This document shows positions 1-10,621 of a stretch of DNA of 64,000 bases, one piece after another; positions within the stretch are counted from its first letter, which is position 1; each line of letters starts with the position of its first letter. The translations under genes were made by a program, and so were the position numbers. The stretch spans positions 5,264,501 through 5,328,500 of the forward strand of contig NZ_CP060828.1 in NCBI RefSeq assembly GCF_014489635.1, given 5' to 3'. The notes under the pieces are model-generated. The model saw only the letters and a list, made by a program, of their open reading frames with translations. It did no database searches and was not told the origin of the DNA. Origin of the DNA: Streptomyces roseirectus. Lineage in GTDB: Bacteria > Actinomycetota > Actinomycetes > Streptomycetales > Streptomycetaceae.

Positions 1-570
1 GTGGCAGATGTTGTAGCCCCCGGAGGCGTGCGCCTTCTCGGTGTGACCGTCGACGGTGACAGAGCAGTCGATGTCCCCGGCCCCCTGGAGCTGGGCGGTG
101 ACCGTGTAGTAGAGGGCGTCCCCGTCGAAGGGGAGGGTCGCGGTGAACTCGCCGTTCCTGAACCTGCCTTGGCGGTTGTCACTGTCGGAGCCGTAGGTGA
201 TGTCGAGCGGCCCGAGCGCACCAGCGGGCGCAGTGCCCCACACCTTGAAGGTGACGACCTTCTGCCCGGACCCCTCGCTCCTGCTCTTCCCCGGAGCCGC
301 AGCGGAACCGCCCGACTCCACAGCACCAGCAGGACGCCCGGCCCGCGAGGCAGCAGAACCACCCCCGACGGAACCCCCGCTCTCCTCGCCGCCCCCACCC
401 TCGCTGACCAGCGCGCCGAGCACGCCGAGGACGACGAGAAGACCGACGGCGCCCCCGCACCCGATACCGGCGATCTTCCCGAGGGACGTCTTCTTCGGCG
501 GCTGCGGAGGCAGGCCGGGCTGCTGGGGGTTGCCCCAACCGGGCTGCTGCTGCGGATGCTGGTAGCTCAT
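1..570 (-). CDS. MmpS-like membrane-anchored hypothetical protein (partial)
   Basis: The start codon is at 570 and the gene runs off the left edge, so the C-terminal end is missing. The visible 190 residues begin with a Gln/Pro-rich cytosolic tail (MSYQHPQQQPGW), then one membrane segment at about residues 27-48 (GKIAGIGCGGAVGLLVVLGV), a Gly/Ser-rich linker, and an extracytoplasmic beta-rich domain with VVTFKVWGTAPAG, DITYGSDSDN and ASGGYNIC. The layout resembles the MmpS/DUF4190-adjacent accessory proteins common in Streptomyces, which have no known activity here. The membrane anchor and outside domain are seen directly; the family assignment is inference. Confidence 0.72.
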   Translation of the reverse strand, partial: MSYQHPQQQPGWGNPQQPGLPPQPPKKTSLGKIAGIGCGGAVGLLVVLGVLGALVSEGGGGEESGGSVGGGSAASRAGRPAGAVESGGSAAAPGKSRSEGSGQKVVTFKVWGTAPAGALGPLDITYGSDSDNRQGRFRNGEFTATLPFDGDALYYTVTAQLQGAGDIDCSVTVDGHTEKAHASGGYNICH

Positions 571-795
571 GGAATCCCCGAGGCGTTCGTCGTGATGTGT
601 GGAGGGATGACACGGGGAGACCATGTGCGGTTGCGGCCGTCGGGGGGATTCACCAGAACGTGGCGTACCGGGCGTACGTGCGATGCGAGCCCGCCGTCGA
701 AGGGGAGGCGGACACCCACCCGTACGACGCAAAGCGGCGGCCCGGTGAGTGGATCACTCGCCGGGCCGTGGGAGGGCCTGGGCGGGCCCTGGGAA

Positions 796-869
796 AGCCC
801 CCTGTCGGATTCGAACCGACGACCTACGCATTACAAGTGCGTTGCTCTGGCCAGCTGAGCTAAGGAGGC
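796..869 (-). tRNA. tRNA-Thr (anticodon UGU)
   Basis: Read on the minus strand, the sequence folds as a cloverleaf. The acceptor stem GCCTCCT pairs with AGGGGGC, there is a D-arm TTAGCTCAG, an anticodon loop CTTGTAA with anticodon TGT, and a T-arm ending GGTTCGAATCC. There is no encoded CCA; a T-rich stretch follows the discriminator base. No repeat of its 3' end was noticed nearby, so there is no sign that it serves as an integration site in this window. Confidence 0.95.
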
Positions 870-1083
870 GTGGCGTACATGACCGCGTACGCGACCCGTG
901 CAGTGTACCCAAGCCCCCACCCCGCCCTGTCGAAAATTTCCGCGAAGTTCACAGTCCTCCAGGTACTGACATACCGGAAAACGCGAGGTAGCGTCCTGAG
1001 GCAGTCCACCCGTGGACTACACCACCACCTTCCTACAACGGATCGTCCGGCACGTTCCTGCCGGTAGAAGGGGGCCTAGCACC

Positions 1084-2169
<1,086 letters not shown>

Positions 2170-2183
2170 CACAGGTCACCGCG

Positions 2184-2215
2184 AGGGCCCCGCAGCCGAG
2201 AGGGTGCGGGGCCCT
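2184..2215 (+). terminator. Terminator after msiK
   Basis: An 11-bp stem (AGGGCCCCGCA with TGCGGGGCCCT) with a 10-nt loop lies 14 nt after the msiK stop and is followed by TTTCG. Confidence 0.75.
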
Positions 2216-2377
2216 TTCGCGTACGCCGCCGGAGCGCGGGGAGCGCACCTCGCGGGCACCCCGAAAACCCCGGCAATCCCGGCTTTTCGGGCGGCAGCGT
2301 CAACCCCCTACCCAAAAAACGCCACTCCATCGTCCCCCATTCGGGTGACTAAATGTCTCCAAATCATTACTGGGCGC

Positions 2378-2383
2378 TACCAT
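2378..2383 (+). promoter_or_regulatory. -10 box of a leaderless promoter
   Basis: TACCAT ends 7 nt before the GTG start at 2391, and there is no Shine-Dalgarno sequence. This is the spacing expected if transcription starts on the start codon. No convincing -35 was seen. Confidence 0.5.
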
Positions 2384-2390
2384 CTGTCGC

Positions 2391-2870
2391 GTGAAGCACT
2401 CGAAGCGCTCCGTGGAGCACACCACCACGCGGACGCGACGCGGCGGCCGGGGTCCCGCCCGCCGGATCGGTCGCTCCCTCGCACTCGTCCTGCCCGTCGT
2501 CATGGTGCTCTCCGGGACCCTCGCGGTGACCCGGGTCAACTGGACCGGAGACCCGTCGGAGTCGGTGCTCACCGCGTCCGACGTCTCCGCCCCCCGCACC
2601 GGCCACGGCGGCGCCGCCCGCGCCCCCCAGGACGTCCTGCGCGACCAGCTCCTCACCGAGCTGCAGCAGAAGGACCCCGGCATCGCCCTGACCCACCTCC
2701 AGCAGGCGGTCAACGGCAAGCCGGCGCTCGCCAAGCACTGCGCGTCCATCGCCCGCGCCCTCGGCCGCGCCGCCGTTCGCGTCTACGGCCCGAGCCGCGC
2801 CCAGTCTTTCTCCCGCCCGGTCTGCGACACGTCCTTCGCCTCCGGCGTCCTGGCGGCCCACACGAGCTGA
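2391..2870 (+). CDS. Membrane-anchored hypothetical protein
   Basis: This 159-residue protein has a basic N-terminus (RRGGRGPARRIGRS) followed by one hydrophobic segment (LALVLPVVMVLSGTLAV, about residues 29-45), so it is probably a signal-anchored or secreted protein. The mature part has a helical stretch (DVLRDQLLTELQQKDPG), a conserved-looking tail with two cysteines (KHCASIARALGRAAV and RPVCDTSF), and no motif that I can tie to an activity. The GTG start is supported by a -10 box 7 nt upstream and the lack of a ribosome site. A strong hairpin terminator follows, so it is a single-gene unit. Function unknown. Confidence 0.75.
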   Translation: MKHSKRSVEHTTTRTRRGGRGPARRIGRSLALVLPVVMVLSGTLAVTRVNWTGDPSESVLTASDVSAPRTGHGGAARAPQDVLRDQLLTELQQKDPGIALTHLQQAVNGKPALAKHCASIARALGRAAVRVYGPSRAQSFSRPVCDTSFASGVLAAHTS

Positions 2871-2892
2871 CGACCGGCACCAAGACACCGAC

Positions 2893-2927
2893 GACCGGCC
2901 CCGGGGACACGAACCCCGGGGCCGGTC
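2893..2927 (+). terminator. Terminator after the hypothetical protein
   Basis: There is a perfect 14-bp stem (GACCGGCCCCGGGG) with a 7-nt loop. It has no T run, as is usual in Streptomyces. Confidence 0.75.
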
Positions 2928-2970
2928 CCGTATGCCACCCCTCACTCCCCGCCCTCTCACCCCCGTCTCG

Positions 2971-2976
2971 TACAGT
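2971..2976 (+). promoter_or_regulatory. -10 box of a leaderless promoter
   Basis: TACAGT ends 7 nt before the ATG at 2984, with no ribosome-binding site between them. Confidence 0.5.
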
Positions 2977-2983
2977 GCCGTCC

Positions 2984-3715
2984 ATGACCCACCCGCACGC
3001 CGCGTCGCGCCCCACGCAAGCCGTCATCCTGGCCGGAGGCCAAGGCTCACGGCTGCGTCCGTACACCGATGACCGGCCGAAGCCCATGGTCGAGATCCCC
3101 GGCACGGGCACGCCGATCATCGGGCACCAGCTGAACTGGCTCGCGGAGGAGGGCGTCACGGACGTCGTCGTCTCCTGCGGACACCTCGCGGACGTGCTCC
3201 AGCGGTGGCTGGACGAGACGGAGCTGCCGGTCTCCGTCACCACGGTCGTCGAGCACGAACCGCTCGGACGCGGCGGCGGCCTCAAGTACGCGGCGGCGCG
3301 TCTGCCGCACCCCGACCGCCCCTGGTACGCGACCAACGGCGACATCTGGACCCGGTTCTCGCTGCGCGAGATGGCCGACTTCCACACCGAGCGGGACGCC
3401 GTCGCGACCCTCGCGCTCGCCCGGCCCCGGATCCCCTGGGGCGCCGTGCAGACCGACGGGTTCGGGCACATCACCGACTTCATCGAGTCGCCGCCGTCCA
3501 CGTTCGAGATCAACGCGGGCGTGTACGTGTTCTCGCCCGGCTTCGCCGGCCTCCTGCCGGAGCGGGGCGACCACGAGCGCACGACGTTCCCCCAGCTCGC
3601 CCGCGAGCTGCGCCTCGCCGGGTTCCCGCTGCCGCAGGGCGCGTACTGGCGGGCCATCGACACGGCGAAGGACCTGACCGAGGCGGCCAAGGAGCTTGCG
3701 GCACTGGCCCGTTGA
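2984..3715 (+). CDS. Nucleotidyltransferase (NDP-sugar pyrophosphorylase family)
   Basis: This 243-residue enzyme probably transfers a nucleotidyl group to a sugar 1-phosphate. The N-terminal signature is VILAGGQGSRLRPYTDDRPKPMVEI, read here as AGGQGSRLRP followed by KPM, which bind the nucleotide phosphates. Then come ATNGDIW (metal-binding Asp, like the usual GD motif), EINAGVYVFSP and a short C-terminal helix. It lacks the left-handed beta-helix acyltransferase domain of GlmU, so it is the short form. The ATG start follows a -10 box by 7 nt, so the message is probably leaderless. It is convergent with the DoxX gene across a shared terminator. The specific sugar cannot be read from sequence. 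Confidence 0.85.
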   Translation: MTHPHAASRPTQAVILAGGQGSRLRPYTDDRPKPMVEIPGTGTPIIGHQLNWLAEEGVTDVVVSCGHLADVLQRWLDETELPVSVTTVVEHEPLGRGGGLKYAAARLPHPDRPWYATNGDIWTRFSLREMADFHTERDAVATLALARPRIPWGAVQTDGFGHITDFIESPPSTFEINAGVYVFSPGFAGLLPERGDHERTTFPQLARELRLAGFPLPQGAYWRAIDTAKDLTEAAKELAALAR

Positions 3716-3722
3716 GCCAACA

Positions 3723-3765
3723 CGCCGTTGGGGCCCCCTCCCTGAAGAAGGGGGCCCCAACGGCG
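3723..3765. terminator. Bidirectional terminator between convergent genes
   Basis: There is a perfect 16-bp stem (CGCCGTTGGGGCCCCC) with an 11-nt loop, between the nucleotidyltransferase stop at 3715 and the DoxX stop at 3781. Confidence 0.85.
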
Positions 3766-3780
3766 TACCAAAAGTGACCC

Positions 3781-5397
3781 CTACCCCAGCAGCCCGCCCA
3801 CCAGGTTCTCCTCCCCGCCCGACGACTCCCCACCGGACCCGCTCGACGAGCTGCCGCCCGACGACGGCCCCGAGGACGTCGTACTGGGCGCCTCCTCCAC
3901 CGAAGACGTGTCCTTGGACGGCGACTTGTCGGACGAGGACGAGGACGACGACCCGCCCGTCCCGTCCGTCCGGCTGGACGACCCGGACGTCGACGAGTCA
4001 CGCGTGGACGACGGCGACGACTCACGGGACTCGGCCGGCGCCGAGGACGCGTCGCCGGACGGTGTCGCCGACGCCTCCGCGCTCGGCTCACCGGACCGCT
4101 CACCCTTGCCGGAGGCACTGGGCAGCGGCGACCCCGGCAGCTCGTTGCGCGGCGCCTCCCCGGGCCCGGGAACGACCACCCGGTCGGCGTCACGGACGGC
4201 CGCGCCGAGGAGCGAACCGAACAGCAGGGTCAGCCCGACGACGATCGCGGTGACCAGCGCCCCCCTGCGCAGCACGTACCGCCGCAGCTGCCACAGCGGC
4301 ACGCGCGGACCGAGCCGCCGCCAGGCCCCGGACGCGAGCCGCCCGTCCACCGAGTACACCGGCGCACCCGCGATGATCAGCGGCGACCAGGCGGCGAGGT
4401 TGATGATGTCGGGGGTGTCGTAGACGGGGACGGTCTTCCAGCTGACGGTGACGATCAGCGCCGCCGACAGCAGCGCCCCCAGCGCCGCCGCGACCCGCTG
4501 CCAGCAGCCGAGGATCGTCAGGACGCCGACGACGACCTGGAGGAAGGCGATGACGAGGCCGGAGCCGACCGGGTGGTGCAGCGCGAACTGGCGCAGTGGC
4601 TCAGCCACTTCCCACGGGTGCAGCGTGTTCAGCCACTTCACCATCGAGCCCCGCTTGCCGCCGTCGAAGTAGACGGGGTCGCAGAGCTTGCCCATCCCCG
4701 CGTACACCGCGAGGAAGCCGAGGAAGATGCGCAGCGGGAGCAGCACGACGCCGAGGTTGAGCCGGCGGCCCGGGTAGTAGGCGTGGCGCGCGGGGTCGCC
4801 GGGGACCCGGCGGCGGGGCGCGTCGCCGTACCCGTCCTCGTACGCCGGAGCCGCGTACTCCGCCGCGTACCCCGCGTACTCCGGCTCGTCGTAGACGCTG
4901 TCGACGGACCGCATGTGGGGCAACAGCCGGTTGTCACGCGTGCGTTGGGCGCCGACGAGCGGGGTCTCCACCGTCCGCTCGGGCAGGTCCTCGACCTCGA
5001 CGCGGGGGATGACCTGGGTGGCGCCCGCGTCGGCGGACGGCTGCTCGGCGTGGCCCACGCTGCCGGCCCGGACCGCCTGGAGGAGGCGGTGCGCGCCCGT
5101 GTCGTCCGGCGCGGAGTGCCCGCTCCAGACGACGGCCCGGCGCCGGGGCGCGGCGGAGCCCGCCGACACCCGTGCCGAGTCCTCGGCGGGGTTCAGGTGG
5201 CGGGCGACGCGCGGGGACTGGGCGCGTCGCGCCGACGCGCCCAACTGCACGCGGAAGGAGGCGTGCGTGACGATGACCTGGGCCGGATCGCTCGGCACCT
5301 TCACCATGCTCAGCGCGGGACCGTCGTCGAGTCCTGAGGCGAATCCCGACTGGCGGTCCCCCGTGGGTGTACGGGGTGTTCTGGTGTCCACACTCAT
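3781..5397 (-). CDS. DoxX-family membrane protein with Ser-rich tail
   Basis: This 538-residue protein has three parts. Residues 1-215 are a polar, cytosolic-looking region rich in Ala/Arg/Glu. Residues about 215-345 hold a four-helix DoxX-like unit (LGVVLLPLRIFLGFLAVYAGMGK, then SGLVIAFLQVVVG, LGALLSAALIVTV and LAAWSPLIIAGAPV), and a further membrane helix lies near residue 385. The last 110 residues are almost entirely Ser/Thr/Gly/Asp and should lie outside. DoxX proteins are linked to thiol/redox or quinone functions at the membrane in other actinobacteria, but the activity here is unknown. ATG at 5397 is the natural start. It lies upstream of rlmB on the same strand only in map position; it is transcribed away from it. 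Confidence 0.85.
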   Translation of the reverse strand: MSVDTRTPRTPTGDRQSGFASGLDDGPALSMVKVPSDPAQVIVTHASFRVQLGASARRAQSPRVARHLNPAEDSARVSAGSAAPRRRAVVWSGHSAPDDTGAHRLLQAVRAGSVGHAEQPSADAGATQVIPRVEVEDLPERTVETPLVGAQRTRDNRLLPHMRSVDSVYDEPEYAGYAAEYAAPAYEDGYGDAPRRRVPGDPARHAYYPGRRLNLGVVLLPLRIFLGFLAVYAGMGKLCDPVYFDGGKRGSMVKWLNTLHPWEVAEPLRQFALHHPVGSGLVIAFLQVVVGVLTILGCWQRVAAALGALLSAALIVTVSWKTVPVYDTPDIINLAAWSPLIIAGAPVYSVDGRLASGAWRRLGPRVPLWQLRRYVLRRGALVTAIVVGLTLLFGSLLGAAVRDADRVVVPGPGEAPRNELPGSPLPSASGKGERSGEPSAEASATPSGDASSAPAESRESSPSSTRDSSTSGSSSRTDGTGGSSSSSSSDKSPSKDTSSVEEAPSTTSSGPSSGGSSSSGSGGESSGGEENLVGGLLG

Positions 5398-5492
5398 CTA
5401 ACCGAGTGACTTGTGTTTAGGACACTGCTTTGACTCGCCGGATGTGTCCGGACCCCGTCAAACCCCAGAACTACCCCGTACGGGTGAGCCCG

Positions 5493-6437
5493 TCACGCCC
5501 TGCGGCGCGCCACCTCGTACAGCACGATCCCCGCGGCCACACCGGCGTTCAGCGACTCCGCCCCGCCGGGCATCGGGATCCGTACCCGTACGTCGCAGGT
5601 CTCACCGACCAGCCGCGACAGCCCCTTGCCCTCACTGCCGACGACGATGACGACCGGGCCCTCGAGCGCTTCCAGGGCGCCGACCTCGGCCTCCCCGTCG
5701 GCCGCGAGCCCCACGACCGTGACGCCGGCCTTCTTGTACGCCTCCAGCGCCCGCGTCAGGTTCGTCGCCCGCGCCACCGGCGTGCGGGCCGCCGTCCCCG
5801 CCGACGTCTTCCACGCGCCCGCCGTCATCCCGGCCGCGCGCCGCTCAGGCACGACCACGCCGTGCCCGCCGAACGCGGAGACCGAGCGGACGACCGCGCC
5901 GAGGTTGCGGGGGTCGGTGACGCCGTCGAGGGCGACGATCAGGGGGTCCTCGCCGGCGTCGTACGCGGCGGCGGCCAGGTCCTCGGGGTGCGCGTACTCG
6001 TACGGCGGGACCTGGAGGACGAGGCCCTGGTGGTTCAGGCCGTTCGTCATGCGGTCCAGCTCGGGGCGGGGCGCCTCCATGAGGTTGATGCCGCCCCGGT
6101 CGGCCGCGAGCTGCAGCGCCTCGCGGACGCGCTCGTCGTTGTCGATGAACTGCTGGACGTACAGCGTCGACGCCGGCACGCCCTCGCGCAGCGCCTCGAC
6201 GACCGGGTTGCGGCCGACGACCATCTCGGACGTGCCCTTGCCGCCGCGCCCGCGCGGAGTCGCCGGGCGGCCCTGGGCCTTGCGCGCCTGCGCGGTGGCG
6301 ATGCGGTTCTTCTTGTGGCCCTTGCGCATCTCGGCGGGCGGGGTCGGACCCTTGCCCTCCAGGCCCCGGCGCCGCTGGCCGCCACTGCCGACCTGCGCGC
6401 CCTTCTTGCCGGACATGCGGCGGTTGTTGGCTGCCAT
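5493..6437 (-). CDS. rlmB: 23S rRNA (guanosine-2'-O-)-methyltransferase RlmB
   Basis: This 314-residue SpoU/TrmH-family enzyme is expected to methylate a 23S rRNA guanosine ribose. A basic N-terminal extension (about 80 residues) precedes an L30e-like substrate-binding domain ([23 protein letters not shown]) and the SPOUT knot with the three family motifs: [30 protein letters not shown] and [22 protein letters not shown]. The catalytic Arg is in the NLGAVVRS motif. It lies downstream of cysS, as in many actinobacteria, but a strong hairpin separates the two. Confidence 0.93.
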   Translation of the reverse strand: MAANNRRMSGKKGAQVGSGGQRRRGLEGKGPTPPAEMRKGHKKNRIATAQARKAQGRPATPRGRGGKGTSEMVVGRNPVVEALREGVPASTLYVQQFIDNDERVREALQLAADRGGINLMEAPRPELDRMTNGLNHQGLVLQVPPYEYAHPEDLAAAAYDAGEDPLIVALDGVTDPRNLGAVVRSVSAFGGHGVVVPERRAAGMTAGAWKTSAGTAARTPVARATNLTRALEAYKKAGVTVVGLAADGEAEVGALEALEGPVVIVVGSEGKGLSRLVGETCDVRVRIPMPGGAESLNAGVAAGIVLYEVARRRA

Positions 6438-6492
6438 GACCTACCAGTCCTTAAAAGGTTCCACTGCTCAAACAGCAGTACGTCTTATGAAG

Positions 6493-6520
6493 TGTGCCGC
6501 CCGGAGAGCCGGGCGGCACA
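6493..6520 (-). terminator. Terminator between cysS and rlmB
   Basis: A perfect 12-bp stem (TGTGCCGCCCGG) with a 4-nt loop lies 35 nt after the cysS stop. It implies that rlmB depends partly on its own promoter. Confidence 0.8.
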
Positions 6521-6554
6521 ATCGATCTTCGCGAAGCGGAAGCCCGGAAGCCCG

Positions 6555-7955
6555 CTACCGGGGTCCCAGCGTCCAGCGCGGGCCCTGCGGCCCGTCCTCG
6601 ATGACCAGCCCCGCCTGCCCGAGCTGGTCGCGGATCGCGTCCGCCGTCGCCCAGTCCTTGCGCGCCCGCGCCGACTCCCGCTGGTCGAGGACCAGACGGA
6701 CGAGGCTGTCGACGACGCCGTGGAGGTCTTCGCCCCGGTCCGACTCACCGGCCCAGTGCGGGTCGAGGGGGTCGAGCCCCAGGATGCCCAGCATCGCGCG
6801 CACCTCCGCGAGGCGGGCGACCGCGCCCTCCTTGTCGTCGGCGGCGAGCGCGCTGTTGCCCTGGCGGACGGTGGTGTGGACGATCGCGAGGGCCTGCGGG
6901 ACGCCGAAGTCGTCGTCCATGGCCTCGGCGAAGGCGGGCGGTACCTCGGCGGCCGGCGCGACCGCCTCTCCCGCCAGTTCGACGACCCGCTGCACGAACC
7001 CCTCGATCCGCGCGAACGCGGACTCGGCCTCGCGCAGCGACTCCTCGCTGTACTCGATCATGGATCGGTAGTGCGGGGTACCCAGGTAGTACCTGAGGAC
7101 GATGGGCCGCCACTGCTTGACCATCTCGGAGACGAGGACGCTGTTGCCCAGCGACTTCGACATCTTCTCGCCGCTCATGGTGACCCACGCGTTGTGCAGC
7201 CAGTACGTCGCGAAGTCGTCGCCGGCCGCCTTCGACTGGGCGATCTCGTTCTCGTGGTGCGGGAAGATCAGGTCGAGGCCGCCGCCGTGGATGTCGAACG
7301 CGGCGCCCAGGTACTTGCGGACCATCGCCGAGCACTCCAGGTGCCAGCCGGGCCGACCCCGGCCCCACGGCGTCTCCCAGTCGGGCTCGCCGGGCTTCGT
7401 CGCCTTCCACAGGGCGAAGTCGCGGGGGTCGCGCTTGCCGGTGATGCCGTCCTCGGCGGGCTGGCGCATCTCGTCGAGGTCCTGCCGGGACAACTCCAGG
7501 TAGGAGGGCCAGGAGCGGACGTCGAAGTAGACGCTGCCGTCGGCCTCGTACGCGTGCCCGCGCTCCATGAGCGTGCGGATCATCTCGACCATCTCGGTGA
7601 CGTGGCCGGTCGCGCGGGGCTCGTAGGTGGGCGGGAGGCAGCCGAGCGCGCGGTAGCCGTCGTTGAACGCGCGCTCGTTCTCGAAGCCGATGGACCACCA
7701 GGGGCGGCCCTGCTCGCCGGCCTTCGCGATGATCTTGTCGTCGATGTCGGTGACGTTCCGCACGAACGTCACGTCGTAGCCCCGGTAGGTGAACCACCTG
7801 CGGATGATGTCGAAGTTGAGGTTCGACCGGACGTGCCCGATGTGCGGGGCCGCCTGCACGGTGGCGCCACAGAGGTAGATCGAGACACAGCCCGGCGTGA
7901 GCGGGGAGAAGTCACGGATCTGCCGGGCGCTGGTGTCGTACAGGCGAATAGTCAC
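6555..7955 (-). CDS. cysS: Cysteine--tRNA ligase
   Basis: This 466-residue class I aminoacyl-tRNA synthetase charges tRNA-Cys. Visible motifs are the zinc ligand region YLCGATVQ (Cys29), HIGH at residues 38-41, the second zinc site (WHLECSAM, then [18 protein letters not shown]), and KMSKS (EKMSKSLGN, near residue 265). A DALR-like helical C-terminus and a basic tail follow. Length is normal. The GTG start at 7955 sits 7 nt after a -10 box and has no Shine-Dalgarno, so the transcript is probably leaderless, which leaves no room for a T-box. Confidence 0.96.
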   Translation of the reverse strand: MTIRLYDTSARQIRDFSPLTPGCVSIYLCGATVQAAPHIGHVRSNLNFDIIRRWFTYRGYDVTFVRNVTDIDDKIIAKAGEQGRPWWSIGFENERAFNDGYRALGCLPPTYEPRATGHVTEMVEMIRTLMERGHAYEADGSVYFDVRSWPSYLELSRQDLDEMRQPAEDGITGKRDPRDFALWKATKPGEPDWETPWGRGRPGWHLECSAMVRKYLGAAFDIHGGGLDLIFPHHENEIAQSKAAGDDFATYWLHNAWVTMSGEKMSKSLGNSVLVSEMVKQWRPIVLRYYLGTPHYRSMIEYSEESLREAESAFARIEGFVQRVVELAGEAVAPAAEVPPAFAEAMDDDFGVPQALAIVHTTVRQGNSALAADDKEGAVARLAEVRAMLGILGLDPLDPHWAGESDRGEDLHGVVDSLVRLVLDQRESARARKDWATADAIRDQLGQAGLVIEDGPQGPRWTLGPR

Positions 7956-7962
7956 GGGTCCA

Positions 7963-7968
7963 AGGGTA
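7963..7968 (-). promoter_or_regulatory. -10 box of the leaderless cysS promoter
   Basis: TACCCT on the minus strand ends 7 nt before the cysS GTG. Confidence 0.55.
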
Positions 7969-8002
7969 GTGGGAGAAGGCGGCGGAAAAACACCGCTGTT
8001 GT

Positions 8003-8488
8003 TCAGGGTTTACGGACCACCAGCGCCGTCGCGATCGCCATCAGGCCCTCGTCCCGCCCCGGGAATCCCAGCCCGTCCGTCGTCGCCCCGGACACCGACA
8101 CCGGCGCCCCGACCGCGTCCGACAGGACCTTCTGGGCCTCCTCGCGCCGCTTGCCGATCTTCGGGCGGGGCCCGACGACCTGGACGGCGACGTTCCCGAT
8201 GACGAAACCGGCGTCCCGCACGATCCGCGCGGCCTCCGTCAACAGCGTGACGCCGGATGCACCCGACCACTCCGGGCGTCCGGTGCCGAAGTGTTGGCCG
8301 AGGTCGCCGAGGCCCGCCGCCGAGAAGAGGGCGTTGCAGGCGGCGTGCGCGACGACGTCCGCGTCGGAGTGGCCCGCGAGGCCGGTGCCGTCCCACTTGA
8401 GGCCGGCGCACCACAGCTCGCGGCCCTCCTCGAAGGCGTGGATGTCGGTGCCGATGCCGACCTGGGGCAGCACGAACTCAGAAGCCAT
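8003..8488 (-). CDS. ispF: 2-C-methyl-D-erythritol 2,4-cyclodiphosphate synthase
   Basis: This 161-residue enzyme of the MEP isoprenoid pathway cyclises CDP-methylerythritol 2-phosphate to the cyclodiphosphate with loss of CMP. The metal-binding DxH is in GIGTDIHAF (Asp15, His17), and the second motif is [13 protein letters not shown] (His about 49). [10 protein letters not shown] and the C-terminal [15 protein letters not shown] are also family-typical. Its start overlaps the end of ispD by 11 nt, so the two MEP enzymes are translationally coupled. Confidence 0.95.
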   Translation of the reverse strand: MASEFVLPQVGIGTDIHAFEEGRELWCAGLKWDGTGLAGHSDADVVAHAACNALFSAAGLGDLGQHFGTGRPEWSGASGVTLLTEAARIVRDAGFVIGNVAVQVVGPRPKIGKRREEAQKVLSDAVGAPVSVSGATTDGLGFPGRDEGLMAIATALVVRKP

Positions 8489-9224
8489 CGTTGGCCCTCC
8501 TGCGCGCCAGGACCGCCTCCGCGAGGACCAGGTCCAGCGGGCGCGTCACCTTGAACGCCTCCTCGTGCCCGGGGACGACGACGACCGTCCCGCCGAGCTG
8601 TTCGATCATGCTCGCGTCGTCCGTGACGTCCTCGGTGACCGTCTCGTGCGCGTGCACCAGCGCCTTGCGGTCGAACCCCTGCGGCGTCTGCACGGCCCGC
8701 AGGCGCGCGCGCACGGGCGTGGCGACGACGGGCTCGGGCGCGCCCTCAGCCGGCTCGACCTCCTTGACCGTGTCGGCGAGGGGCAGCGCGGGCACGACGG
8801 CGACGGCGCCCTCGCGGACGGCCTCGACGACCGAGTCGACGGTGTCGACGGGGACGAGGGGGCGGGCCGCGTCGTGGACGAGGACGATGTCGTAGCCGTC
8901 CGGCAGCGCGTCGAGGCCCAGCTTCACGGACTCCTGGCGGGTCTCGCCGCCCGGCACGACCACGAACTCCGTCCGCTCGGGCAGCGCGTGCGCGTCGAGC
9001 AGGGAGCGGACCTCGGGGGCGCCGTCGGGCGGGGCCACGACGACGACCAGGGAGACCGCGCGGGACGCGGCCATCGCGCGCACGGCGTGGATCAGCATCG
9101 GGGTGCCGTTCAGCGCGCGCAGCGCCTTGGGGGCGCCGGGGCCGAGCCGGACGCCGCGTCCGGCGGCCGGAATCACCGCGGCGGTGCGGACGGCCGCCCT
9201 GGGGGAGTGTGATTCGTCAGACAT
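8478..9224 (-). CDS. ispD: 2-C-methyl-D-erythritol 4-phosphate cytidylyltransferase
   Basis: This 248-residue enzyme makes CDP-methylerythritol from MEP and CTP. The nucleotide-binding glycine loop is [17 protein letters not shown], then [20 protein letters not shown] (family motif with the MEP-binding Arg) and [10 protein letters not shown] follow. A short Ser/His-rich N-terminal tail precedes the domain. AGGAAA lies just upstream of the ATG. It precedes ispF in a two-gene unit and lies 297 nt downstream of carD on the same strand; the carD-ispD-ispF order is widely conserved in actinobacteria. Confidence 0.95.
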   Translation of the reverse strand: MSDESHSPRAAVRTAAVIPAAGRGVRLGPGAPKALRALNGTPMLIHAVRAMAASRAVSLVVVVAPPDGAPEVRSLLDAHALPERTEFVVVPGGETRQESVKLGLDALPDGYDIVLVHDAARPLVPVDTVDSVVEAVREGAVAVVPALPLADTVKEVEPAEGAPEPVVATPVRARLRAVQTPQGFDRKALVHAHETVTEDVTDDASMIEQLGGTVVVVPGHEEAFKVTRPLDLVLAEAVLARRRANDGF

Positions 9225-9432
9225 GTTTCCTGTCAGGTTTGTGTGCTCGACCTACGTGGGTATGGCCTGGGAGGAGTGCCGGGTACCCCCCACCTCGACC
9301 TGCCCCTTCCGTGACGCGCGGGCCGGGAGCGGGAGCCCGGGACCTCGACAGGTACCGGATCCTTCCGGAGTCTTTTACGGGACCCGTTTTTCAGGGACCC
9401 CGGGGTTCGGCGTACGGCGCTGGGGACACGAA

Positions 9433-9483
9433 CATGCCGCAGCGCCCGGCGACGGGAAATACGTCATCGGGCACCGCGGCATG
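9433..9483 (-). terminator. Possible hairpin between carD and ispD
   Basis: An 8-bp outer stem (CATGCCGC with GCGGCATG) encloses a 5-bp inner stem (GCCCG with CGGGC). It lies 39 nt after the carD stop and could end or attenuate the carD message. The loop is large, so confidence is low. Confidence 0.35.
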
Positions 9484-9521
9484 TCGATGGGAGAGTCACT
9501 CCGGACGGAGGGGCTCAGTGC

Positions 9522-10004
9522 TCAGGAGGCGAGCACCTCGTCGAGCAGGGCTTCGGCCTTGTCCTCGTTGGTGTTCTCGGCGAGGGCCAGCTCGCTCACC
9601 AGGATCTGGCGGGCCTTGGCGAGCATGCGCTTCTCACCGGCGGAGAGTCCGCGCTCGCGCTCGCGGCGCCACAGGTCACGGACGACTTCCGCGACCTTGA
9701 TGACGTCGCCGGAGGCGAGCTTCTCCAGATTTGCCTTGTAACGGCGCGACCAGTTCGTGGGCTCCTCGGCATACGGTGCGCGCAGGACCTCGAAGACCCG
9801 GTCCAGCCCGTCCTGACCGACCACATCACGTACGCCGACGAACTCCGCATTGTCCGCTGGCACACGTACCGTCAGGTCACCCTGGGCGACCTTCAGCACC
9901 AAGTAGGTCTTGTCCACGCCTTTGATCTGGCGAGTTTCGATGGCCTCGATCAGCGCGGCCCCGTGATGGGGATAGACCACGGTGTCGCCAACCTTGAACG
10001 TCAT
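9522..10004 (-). CDS. carD: CarD-family RNA polymerase-binding regulator
   Basis: This 160-residue protein matches CarD/CdnL of mycobacteria and Streptomyces, which binds the RNA polymerase beta subunit and stabilises the open complex, notably at rRNA promoters. The N-terminal Tudor-like RNAP-interaction domain starts [20 protein letters not shown]. The C-terminal helical DNA-binding domain contains [17 protein letters not shown] and [25 protein letters not shown] (read in pieces), including the conserved Trp pair. Length is as expected. The upstream region has a TACCCT box (10033-10038) with a 28-nt leader. Confidence 0.95.
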   Translation of the reverse strand: MTFKVGDTVVYPHHGAALIEAIETRQIKGVDKTYLVLKVAQGDLTVRVPADNAEFVGVRDVVGQDGLDRVFEVLRAPYAEEPTNWSRRYKANLEKLASGDVIKVAEVVRDLWRRERERGLSAGEKRMLAKARQILVSELALAENTNEDKAEALLDEVLAS

Positions 10005-10621
10005 GTGACAGGTACCCCTTCCGTGGCTATCCAGGGTAACACGGAAACGACGGTTCCTGAATGGCGTTTTCGCAGGTCAGGGCATATCTCGGGGCTTGAC
10101 AACAGCAACAGGAACGTGCTGGGGAAGGGGTCCGGAAGCGGGTATTCGCAGGTCGGAGCGGCTGTCCGGCGGGGGTGAAACGCGTACGTTACACGCATCC
10201 GGAACCGCGTCAACGCGGCCTAACGTCCCGATATGTCCCCTTCCTGGTGTGCGACTTCCGCTACTCCGTTCGGCGTCACGTGGCCGGTCTTCGACGTTTC
10301 CGGAATTGATCATCGAACATCCCCGCCCACCCCGATGATCGAATTCCCGCCCCCGCGCATTCGGAGTTCCAAAATCCATCGCGCGGGCCCCGAGGGGGTT
10401 ATGTGAATGCGAGGGGTACACGAAGTGGCCAATGCGACCCAGGGGGCGAGTGGGGCGGGGGTGGCTGGTGGGGCGGACGGGTCCTTCGGGGGGTCGGGGC
10501 GCTCAAGGGGCGGGTCGGGTGTGGGGCGTTGTGCGTGGGTGGATACGCTGAGGGCGCTGACTGACCCTTAGGGCGGCTTTATATGGAGAGTCGCCCGTGC
10601 GTTCAAGGAGTTGCCGCCGCC
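10005..10621. other. Intergenic region between carD and the lipoprotein gene
   Basis: This 617-nt divergent gap should hold promoters for carD (minus) and the lipoprotein gene (plus). On the minus strand TACCCT at 10033-10038 fits a carD -10 box. Apart from short G-rich stretches around 10430-10520, no further gene, repeat or RNA was recognised. Confidence 0.5.

Noticed and set aside
796..869. tRNA-Thr as an attachment site for an integrated element.
   Set aside because: No integrase and no second copy of the tRNA 3' end were seen nearby.
7956..8002. T-box riboswitch upstream of cysS.
   Set aside because: The gap is 47 nt and the promoter seems leaderless, leaving no space for a T-box.
5430..9212. 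A 1260-codon plus-strand frame opposite rlmB, cysS, ispF and ispD.
   Set aside because: It is antisense to four clearly recognised genes; high GC removes stop codons in this frame.
10077..10421. A minus-strand frame of 114 codons upstream of carD.
   Set aside because: It has atypical codon use, no ribosome site and no recognisable protein features, and it lies where the carD promoter must be.
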